Positions 6,279-11,169 of a stretch of 11,169 nucleotides of DNA are shown in pieces (the first letter of the stretch is position 1; each line of letters opens with the position of its first letter). A program made the translations under genes and the position numbers. Below the pieces are notes generated by a model. The model made no database searches, was not told the origin of the DNA, and saw only the letters and a program-made list of their open reading frames with translations. Location: positions 1 to 11,169 of the forward strand of contig JANQJT010000211.1 of NCBI GenBank assembly GCA_028281485.1, read 5' to 3'. This stretch comes from Phycisphaeraceae bacterium. Its GTDB lineage: Bacteria > Planctomycetota > Phycisphaerae > Phycisphaerales > Zrk34.

Positions 6279-6971
6279 TTAGACGCCGCGGGCGTTGGGG
6301 TCCCAGATGAGCTTGTGGAGCTGGGTCTGCAGGCGAACGGGCAGGCCGTCGTCGCGGATCCACTGGGCCAGGTCGCGGATGGCCAGCCCCCGGCAACCGG
6401 GCAGCTCGCTGCCAGGCGCCATCGCGTGCACGGCGCTCATCAGCACGGCGTTGACGCGCCGGACCAGGCTGTGTGTTTTGATGATGTCGCGTGCCCACTC
6501 GTAATCGACGCGACCGGTGAGGACGAACTTCACCTCATCGCGGGGCGCAAGCCGGTCGATGTTGGCCATGTCGTTGCGGTCGGCCTCGCCGGAGCCGGGT
6601 GTCTTCAGGTCCATGATGCGGATCACACGCTCGTCGCAGGCGGAGATGTCGCAGGCGCCGCTGGTTTCGATCAGGACGATGTAGTCGTCGTCGCAGAGGC
6701 GTGTCATCAGCGGGTGGACGTTTGGCTGCAAGAGGGGTTCGCCGCCGGTGATCTCGACGAGGCGGGTGTCGGGGCCGAGCTGTTTGATGCGCGCGACGAT
6801 GTCGTCGAGGCTCATGCGCGCACCTTCGTGGAAGGCGTACTCGGTGTCGCAGTAGCCGCAGCGCAGGTGGCAGCCGGTCAGGCGCACGAACGTGCAGGGC
6901 AGGCCCGACCAGGTGCTCTCGCCCTGGATCGAGTGGAAGACCTCGTTGATCATGAGGGAGGGGTTGGTCAT
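6279..6971 (-). CDS. queE: 7-carboxy-7-deazaguanine synthase QueE (radical SAM)
   Basis: QueE rearranges 6-carboxytetrahydropterin to 7-carboxy-7-deazaguanine with S-adenosylmethionine, a [4Fe-4S] cluster and Mg2+. The protein is 230 aa. 'FHSIQGEST' (12-20) is the family N-terminal motif. The radical SAM cluster ligands are C34, C38 and C41 in the canonical CxxxCxxC form (C-H-L-R-C-G-Y-C), not the longer E. coli-type spacing. 'ITGGEPLLQ' (74-82) is the GGE SAM-binding motif and 'DLKTPGSGE' (121-129) is the conserved substrate-side loop. The ATG at 6971 overlaps the queC stop as ATGA, a 4-bp coupling overlap. The frame extends upstream to 7046, but the extra residues are proline- and arginine-rich shadow of queC. 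Confidence 0.96.
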   Translation of the reverse strand: MTNPSLMINEVFHSIQGESTWSGLPCTFVRLTGCHLRCGYCDTEYAFHEGARMSLDDIVARIKQLGPDTRLVEITGGEPLLQPNVHPLMTRLCDDDYIVLIETSGACDISACDERVIRIMDLKTPGSGEADRNDMANIDRLAPRDEVKFVLTGRVDYEWARDIIKTHSLVRRVNAVLMSAVHAMAPGSELPGCRGLAIRDLAQWIRDDGLPVRLQTQLHKLIWDPNARGV

Positions 6972-7666
6972 GGGTGGTGGCTCAGGACGGGGTCTTGCAA
7001 GCCGAGTTGTTGGAAGGCGTGGGCGCGGAGGAGGCAGGAGTCGCATCGGCCGCAGGCGTGACCGGCGGGATCGGGATCGTAGCAGGAGTGCGTCAGGCCG
7101 TAGTCGACGCCGAGGTCGAGACCGATCTTGATGATCTCGGTCTTGGGCAGGTCGATCAGCGGGGTGTGGACGGTGAGGGTGTGTCCCTCGACGCCGGCCT
7201 TGGTGGCGAGGTTGGCCATGTTTGCGAAGGCGGCGATGTACTCGGGTCGGCAGTCGGGGTAGCCGGAGTAGTCGACGGCGTTGACGCCGATGAAGATGTC
7301 GTCGGCTTCGAGCACCTCGGCCCAGGCCAGGGCGTAGCTGAGGAAGATGGTGTTGCGAGCGGGCACGTAGGTGACGGGGATGTCGTTCATCTCCGATTCG
7401 TCGCGGTCTTTGGGCACGTCGATCTGGTCGGTGAGGGCGGAGTGACCGAAGGTACGCAGGTCGATGTTGGCCCAGCGGTGTTCGGCCACGCCGAGGTGAC
7501 GGGCGACGGCGCGGGCGGCGTCGAGTTCGACGCGGTGGCGCTGGCCGTAGTCGAAGCTGAGGGCGTGTAGCGTAATGCCCCGGTCGCGTGCGATGGCGGC
7601 GACGGTGGCGCTGTCCAGTCCGCCGGACAGCAGAACGACGGCGGGCTTGGCGGGGGCGGTGTTCAT
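6968..7666 (-). CDS. queC: 7-cyano-7-deazaguanine synthase QueC
   Basis: QueC is an ATP-dependent ligase that turns 7-carboxy-7-deazaguanine and ammonia into preQ0. The protein is 232 aa. The PP-loop 'SGGLDS' is at 14-19, 'SFDYGQRH' at 37-44 and 'PARNTIFLSYALAWAE' at 102-117, as expected. The four zinc cysteines are C195, C205, C208 and C211 (C-x9-C-G-R-C-D-S-C). It is the first gene of queC-queE-queD-queG and overlaps queE by 4 bp. It starts about 30 bp after the terminator of the lipoprotein gene, so its leader must be very short. No Shine-Dalgarno is visible before the ATG. On the minus strand TAGAAT (7675-7680) could be a -10 that would give a nearly leaderless message, but the -35 is weak. 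Confidence 0.97.
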   Translation of the reverse strand: MNTAPAKPAVVLLSGGLDSATVAAIARDRGITLHALSFDYGQRHRVELDAARAVARHLGVAEHRWANIDLRTFGHSALTDQIDVPKDRDESEMNDIPVTYVPARNTIFLSYALAWAEVLEADDIFIGVNAVDYSGYPDCRPEYIAAFANMANLATKAGVEGHTLTVHTPLIDLPKTEIIKIGLDLGVDYGLTHSCYDPDPAGHACGRCDSCLLRAHAFQQLGLQDPVLSHHP

Positions 7667-7695
7667 GGCGTCATTCTAACGGAGGGGGGTGGGTC

Positions 7696-7729
7696 AATTA
7701 AAAAGCCCCGTCGGAAGGGCCGGCGGGGC
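7696..7729 (-). terminator. Rho-independent terminator of the lipoprotein gene
   Basis: On the minus strand, GCCCCGCCGG and CCGACGGGGC pair over 10 positions with one C-A mismatch around a CCCTT loop. A run of five T and then AATT follows. It sits 24 bp after the lipoprotein stop and just before queC, so it separates the two transcription units. Confidence 0.92.
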
Positions 7730-7752
7730 GTGTGTAGCCGGGGTTGTGTGCG

Positions 7753-9186
7753 TTAGTTGTCTTCGTCGTTGCGGGTCAGCTCGTCGATGCGTGCCTGAAC
7801 CTCGGTGAGCTTGTCACGCAGGGCCACGTTACCGGTCAGGTCCGACAGTGAGCCGTATACGTCGGACAACTGGTGCAGCGCGACCAGGGCGTTGTCGTCC
7901 ATGTTCTGTCCCAGCGCGTCGAGCGGTTCGACGGCGGCCTGGAGGGTTTCGATCGCACCGGCGCGGCTGGCCTGCGAACGGATCGCGGCGTTGTCCTTGA
8001 CCTGCTGGAGGGTGGCCAGGTCACCGGCGGGCAGTGCCGTCTCGGCCTGCTCCCACACGGTGGTCATCAGCTCGGCGTAGGCGGTGTCGGCGGCGGAGGC
8101 CTGACGCTGTACGGCGGCGAGTTCGATCATGCGACCGACCAGCGCGAGCTGGACGAAGTCGCGATCCTTGCCGCGTGCCTGCGAGCCGACCGACTGGATC
8201 GCCTCGACCGAAGCGGTCAGGTGTTCGATGGCCTGGGCGTAGGGCTGACGCACGCCGGCGTCGTAGGACTCGTCGATCTCGGCGATCTGCGTGACCAGCG
8301 TCTGCGTGTGACGGGCGGCGTTGGCGCCGGCCTCGGAGGCGTTGGTCAGGTTCTGCTGGTTGTAGCCCTGGATCGAGGCGATGGCCTTCTCGATGCCCGC
8401 GGTCTGCGCCTCGATCAGCGCCAGCAGCTGCTCCTGCTCGGCCAGCTTGTCACGCAGGACGCCGAGCTCGTTTTCGATCTGCTCGATCTCGGCGGCCAGC
8501 GCGTCGGCCTGACGCGTGGTCTGGGCGTACTTCAGGTGCAGCGCGAAGCGCTCGTCGCCGGTGGAGCTGAACCGCTTGGAGTGCAGGTCGGCGGCCTGGG
8601 TGACGAGCGTGCCGCGTGAAGACTTCAGGTCGGCCTGATTGGACTGCCGGCCTTCGATCTTGCGATTGGTCTCGCGGATGCGGGATACGATCTCGGTCTT
8701 GTGAGCGCGGGCATCGGTGAGGTCGCCGTTGAGTTCCGTCAGGGAGGCGTCGGTGTTTTGCTGGCGGTAGGTCTGGGCTTGGCCGCTGGTGTAGACGGCG
8801 CTGGACAGGGCGGAGAGGACGCGCTTGGACTGGCGGTTGTGCTGACGGATGCCCGCGAGGGTGTCGGAGAGGCTGGTGCGACCGAGCTCGGCGTGGACAT
8901 CGGCCAGGGCCAGGCCGACGGCCAGGCGCTGGGAGCCGGTGCCGGTGCGCGTCAGACCGGAGAGGGTGCTCGCGGCCTTGTTGAGCTGATCGACGCGGTA
9001 CCGGTCGACGTCTTGTGCGCCGGAGTCGCTGGTGGCGATGTAGCCGGAGCTGGCGTTGGCCAGGTGGGCCATGGCCTGCTGGAAACGCTCGGCGGCGTCG
9101 GCTTGTTGTTGGGACTGTTCATCGGTGCCGCAGGCGCTGAGCAGCAGCAACGGGACGATCAGCAAGAAGCGTTTGGCGTGTAACAT
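7753..9186 (-). CDS. Coiled-coil lipoprotein of unknown function
   Basis: This is a 477-aa exported lipoprotein. The signal peptide (M-L-H-A-K-R-F, then a hydrophobic run) ends in the lipobox L-S-A-C with C19 as the lipidated residue. The next residues are G-T-D, so by E. coli rules there is no strict inner-membrane retention signal at +2. The start at 9186 is chosen because it gives this perfect signal peptide; an ATG at 9246 would add 20 proline- and arginine-rich residues. Residues about 148-275 are charged, Gln- and Ala-rich heptad-like helix, most likely a long coiled coil. The rest is also helical and Ala-rich, with no cysteines after C19 and no enzyme motifs. It lies 81 bp downstream of another exported protein. 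I do not recognise a family; a structural or cell-envelope role is only a guess. Confidence 0.85.
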   Translation of the reverse strand: MLHAKRFLLIVPLLLLSACGTDEQSQQQADAAERFQQAMAHLANASSGYIATSDSGAQDVDRYRVDQLNKAASTLSGLTRTGTGSQRLAVGLALADVHAELGRTSLSDTLAGIRQHNRQSKRVLSALSSAVYTSGQAQTYRQQNTDASLTELNGDLTDARAHKTEIVSRIRETNRKIEGRQSNQADLKSSRGTLVTQAADLHSKRFSSTGDERFALHLKYAQTTRQADALAAEIEQIENELGVLRDKLAEQEQLLALIEAQTAGIEKAIASIQGYNQQNLTNASEAGANAARHTQTLVTQIAEIDESYDAGVRQPYAQAIEHLTASVEAIQSVGSQARGKDRDFVQLALVGRMIELAAVQRQASAADTAYAELMTTVWEQAETALPAGDLATLQQVKDNAAIRSQASRAGAIETLQAAVEPLDALGQNMDDNALVALHQLSDVYGSLSDLTGNVALRDKLTEVQARIDELTRNDEDN

Positions 9187-9267
9187 CGGTAATTCCACCG
9201 TTGGGGGAGGGGGTAAGAGTATATCGGGTCGCCGGGCGGGTCGCACACGCGGCGGGGGCGGAGCGGA
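9187..9267 (-). promoter_or_regulatory. Spacer with possible promoter for the lipoprotein gene
   Basis: Minus-strand TATACT at 9218-9223 resembles a -10 box. GGTGGA lies about 10 bp before the lipoprotein ATG as a possible ribosome binding site. No good -35 and no terminator for the upstream gene are visible, so the two genes may also be co-transcribed. Confidence 0.3.
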
Positions 9268-10500
9268 TTAAGGCTCTGCCTGTGCGGATTCGGTCGCCTC
9301 GGCCTCTTCTTCCTCGGGTTCGGGATCAAAGTCGATGGGGTAGATGGGGGCGGGGCTGTAGAGCGAGCGGACCCAGTTTTCAAAGTCGCGCACGCGTCGG
9401 TCGTTCAGGCCCGTGAAGTAGGGCCGCCAACCCTTGACCTCGGGGGCGGGGTACTTGGCGATGTCGCGCGGCAGGGCCCACTGCAGCAGCAGCGAGTCGC
9501 GCGGCTGGGCGCGATCGATGAACTTGCGTCCGTCCAGCGAGGCGCGGTGGAGCATGAGAAAGTTGGTGTAGGCGTTCTCTTCGCTGGTCGGCCGGTCTGC
9601 GCCGACGAGGTAGACCACGCCGTCGAGTTCTTCGGAGAAGTGCTGCATCAGGTTGCGCGCGACCAGGGCCTGGTTCCACTTGACGCGGAACTCCTTGAGC
9701 GGCTCGGGCTCGGTTTGCACTTTGACCAGCGGGTAGAACTCGCGGGCCTTGGCCTGGAACATGATCTCGAGTTGATCGGGCCGGTCGAGCGTGACGAAGC
9801 GGTTGCGTCCGGTGCGTCCCTGGTAGTCGAGCAGGGCGTCGTCGGCGCGGTACTTGTCCCAGAAGTCGGTCAGCACCTTGTGGGGGATCTGCAGGCGGGG
9901 GCTGCTCTCGAGGTCGAGCTCGAAGACCTTGATGAGGTTGGACTGCTCGTCGGTGAGCTTGGTGGCGGGTTGGTCGTCTTTCTTGTCGGGGTCGGGCCGG
10001 GTGTTGGCGGGGCGTTGTGTGTTGGTCTGTTGGTTGCGCTGGTCGCGGAGGTGGGCGTTGCGGTTCTTGATGCGCTGGGTGACGAGCTTGCGGAGGAGGA
10101 TGGACTCCTGGCTGTCGGGCTGGATAGCGAGGATGCCGTTGAGTTCCTTGAGGGCGATGGTGTCGGCGGAGGCGGAGTTTTGGCTGTAGGCCCATCGGGC
10201 GAGCTGGTAGCGGGCGGGGATGTCGTCGTCGGCGACTTCGGCGCGCTTGGCCTTGTACTCATCGGGGAAGTCGAGTTCCCATTCGATTCTCTCGATACGG
10301 TCGCGTTCGATGGTCTGTTGGATGCCGGCGACGGTGATCGTGACGGAGCGTGTGGATTCTCCGACCCACTCGCCCTTGATCGGTGTCACGCGGTCCTTGA
10401 GATAGATCACGGCGGTCTTGGCGTGCCCGATCGCGGGCATGCAGAACAAACAGACCGCGACCGCGATGGCGAAAACGCGCAAACTGCTTCGGCTACGCAT
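9268..10500 (-). CDS. Secreted protein of unknown function, planctomycete style
   Basis: This is a 410-aa exported protein with a Sec signal peptide (about 1-27, cleavage after G-H-A) and no lipobox. The N-terminal mature part (29-73, 'VIYLKDRVTPIKGEW' onward, ending 'RIERIEW') looks like a small beta-barrel domain common in planctomycete secreted proteins. Residues about 94-145 are helical and may be a TPR-like stretch. A Gln/Asn/Pro/Asp-rich linker spans about 145-180. The C-terminal part (about 185-395) includes 'YTNFLMLHRASLDGRKFIDR', 'SLLLQWALPRD' and 'GWRPYFTGLNDRRV'. The tail is acidic (Glu-rich). The C-terminal block reminds me of a planctomycete domain that often carries a heme motif, but no CxxCH is present here and the mature protein has no cysteine. 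GGAGG 8 bp upstream of the ATG supports the start. Function unknown. Confidence 0.85.
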   Translation of the reverse strand: MRSRSSLRVFAIAVAVCLFCMPAIGHAKTAVIYLKDRVTPIKGEWVGESTRSVTITVAGIQQTIERDRIERIEWELDFPDEYKAKRAEVADDDIPARYQLARWAYSQNSASADTIALKELNGILAIQPDSQESILLRKLVTQRIKNRNAHLRDQRNQQTNTQRPANTRPDPDKKDDQPATKLTDEQSNLIKVFELDLESSPRLQIPHKVLTDFWDKYRADDALLDYQGRTGRNRFVTLDRPDQLEIMFQAKAREFYPLVKVQTEPEPLKEFRVKWNQALVARNLMQHFSEELDGVVYLVGADRPTSEENAYTNFLMLHRASLDGRKFIDRAQPRDSLLLQWALPRDIAKYPAPEVKGWRPYFTGLNDRRVRDFENWVRSLYSPAPIYPIDFDPEPEEEEAEATESAQAEP

Positions 10501-10506
10501 GGGATG

Positions 10507-10511
10507 CCTCC
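10507..10511 (-). promoter_or_regulatory. Strong Shine-Dalgarno of the secreted protein gene
   Basis: Minus-strand GGAGG is 6 bp from the ATG at 10500. It stands out because several other minus-strand genes here have no clear ribosome binding site. Confidence 0.7.
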
Positions 10512-10534
10512 AGGTTGGCCGGCTTTTGGGTGGC

Positions 10535-10555
10535 GTGCTAAGTCGCCAATAGCAC
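10535..10555. promoter_or_regulatory. Inverted repeat, possible operator
   Basis: GTGCTA and TAGCAC form a perfect 6-bp inverted repeat separated by 9 bp. It covers the expected transcription start and touches the -10 box of the minus-strand promoter, where a repressor would block. The spacer contains GCCAATA, which recurs in the second repeat at 10604. It could also fold as an RNA hairpin in the leader. Confidence 0.45.
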
Positions 10556-10582
10556 TATAATTGCCCTCCGCGGCACCGGCAA
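10554..10582 (-). promoter_or_regulatory. Sigma-70-type promoter for the secreted protein gene
   Basis: On the minus strand the -35 TTGCCG (10577-10582) and -10 TATAGT (10554-10559) are separated by exactly 17 bp. The predicted start lies near 10547 and gives a leader of about 47 nt before the ATG at 10500. Confidence 0.6.
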
Positions 10583-10603
10583 GGCGTGCGAGGGCTTAAT
10601 GTT

Positions 10604-10623
10604 GTCTAGCCAATATGTTAGAC
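10604..10623. promoter_or_regulatory. Second inverted repeat, possible operator for the glycerate kinase gene
   Basis: GTCTA and TAGAC form a perfect 5-bp inverted repeat separated by 10 bp, 47 bp upstream of the glycerate kinase start. It shares the core GCCAATA and the CTA...TAG arrangement with the repeat at 10535-10555. It could bind the same factor. Confidence 0.35.
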
Positions 10624-10669
10624 GCCCGAAGCCGGGCCGGTGTTTCGCCCGAGGCGGGAGCAGCGACGC

Positions 10670-11169
10670 ATGCACGTGTTGATCGCGGTAGACAGCTTTA
10701 AGGGCAGCCTGACGGCGATGGAGGCCGCCGAGGCGATCGCGCGGGGCGTGCAACAAGTGCAGGTCGGTGCGACGGTGGACCTGTGTCCGCTGGCCGACGG
10801 GGGAGAGGGGACGGCGGAGGTGTTGGTGTCGGCCAAGGGCGGCAGGATGCAGCGTGCACGGGTGGTCGGGCCGCTCGGTCAGCCTGTCGATGCCGCGTGG
10901 GGACTGGTGAACGACGGGCGGACGGCGGTGATCGAGATGGCGCAGGCCGCGGGCCTGACGCTCGTGCCGCCGGATCGGCGTGACCCGACACGGACCACCA
11001 CGTATGGCGTGGGGCAGCTGATCAAGGTGGCGCTGGACAGCGGCTGTGAGAAGATCGAGGTGGGCATCGGCGGCAGTTCGACGTGCGACGGGGGCGCGGG
11101 CATGGCGCAGGCGCTGGGGGTGCGGTTCACGTTTGACGATGAGGTGCGTGACGGGGGCGGGTTCATGGC
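10670..11169 (+). CDS. Glycerate kinase, N-terminal part (runs off the window)
   Basis: This gene encodes a type I glycerate 2-kinase (GlxK/GarK family), which phosphorylates glycerate with ATP to 2-phosphoglycerate (the family also includes 3-phosphoglycerate formers). 166 codons are present and the frame stays open to the right edge. Family motifs seen are 'VDSFKGSL' (7-14), 'PLADGGEGT' (40-48), 'EMAQAAGL' (89-96), 'RDPTRTTTYGVGQLI' (103-117) and 'GIGGSSTCDGGAGM' (131-144). In the last motif the residue before Asp is Cys, where Asn or Thr is usual in my memory. The ATG fits the family N-terminus, and GGGAG (10656-10660) is its ribosome binding site. It is transcribed divergently from the secreted protein gene. 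Without the rest of the gene I cannot say which pathway it serves. Confidence 0.93.
   Translation, partial: MHVLIAVDSFKGSLTAMEAAEAIARGVQQVQVGATVDLCPLADGGEGTAEVLVSAKGGRMQRARVVGPLGQPVDAAWGLVNDGRTAVIEMAQAAGLTLVPPDRRDPTRTTTYGVGQLIKVALDSGCEKIEVGIGGSSTCDGGAGMAQALGVRFTFDDEVRDGGGFM

Noticed and set aside
6972..7046. Longer QueE start
   Set aside because: The extra 25 residues are proline/arginine-rich and lie inside queC. The ATG at 6971 forms the usual ATGA overlap.
4795..7666. The 7-deazaguanine genes as part of a DNA-modification (dpd) island
   Set aside because: QueG is specific to tRNA queuosine synthesis, and no dpd, restriction or phage genes are nearby.
9547..10560. Plus-strand frame of 337 codons opposite the secreted protein gene
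   Set aside because: It is low-complexity Gly/Val/Leu/Asp sequence without motifs. The minus-strand frame has a signal peptide, a ribosome binding site and a promoter.
10556..10561. Perfect TATAAT on the plus strand as a promoter for glycerate kinase
   Set aside because: No -35-like hexamer lies 15-19 bp upstream, and the same bases serve a better-formed minus-strand promoter. It remains possible but unsupported.
1..11169. CRISPR arrays, insertion sequences, tRNA or rRNA genes
   Set aside because: I saw no regularly spaced repeats, transposase motifs, terminal inverted repeats or tRNA-like segments on reading the window.

Overview
This is a GC-rich bacterial chromosome segment with tightly packed genes and no mobile elements, CRISPR arrays or RNA genes that I can see. 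The gene styles suggest a planctomycete, probably of the Phycisphaerae type. The clues are a secreted protein opening with a 'V-I-Y-L-K-D-x-V' domain of the planctomycete kind, a lone coiled-coil lipoprotein, and several genes without a clear Shine-Dalgarno sequence. This placement is inference, not something the sequence proves.

Region 1 (1-3237, plus strand) is a compact ion-transport operon. It holds the tail of an upstream gene (possibly a PTS EIIA-type domain), a 117-aa P-II-like small protein, and two tandem, dissimilar CPA2-type cation:proton antiporter homologues. The genes overlap or lie within 25 bp of each other. The first antiporter homologue has lost the TM5 aspartate that carries protons in this superfamily. 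The second keeps one aspartate but has a lysine just before it. This looks like a two-subunit transporter with a built-in small regulator, and it is the most interesting part of the window.

Region 2 (3273-4697, minus strand) runs convergent to region 1. It encodes an NhaA Na+/H+ antiporter with all key catalytic residues and an unusual His/Asp/Glu-rich insertion between TM1 and TM2. Its leader carries small inverted repeats.

Region 3 (4795-7666, minus strand) is a queuosine block in the order queC-queE-queD-queG. QueD, QueE and QueC act in sequence to build preQ0 from 7,8-dihydroneopterin triphosphate. QueG reduces epoxyqueuosine to queuosine on tRNA, the last step. FolE, QueF, Tgt and QueA are not in the window.

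Region 4 (7696-10500, minus strand) encodes two exported proteins of unknown function. One is a 410-aa protein with a signal peptide. The other is a 477-aa coiled-coil lipoprotein, followed by a strong rho-independent terminator that separates it from queC.

Region 5 (10501-11169) is a divergent intergenic region with a good minus-strand promoter and two inverted repeats that look like operators. It is followed by the start of a plus-strand glycerate kinase gene that runs off the window.
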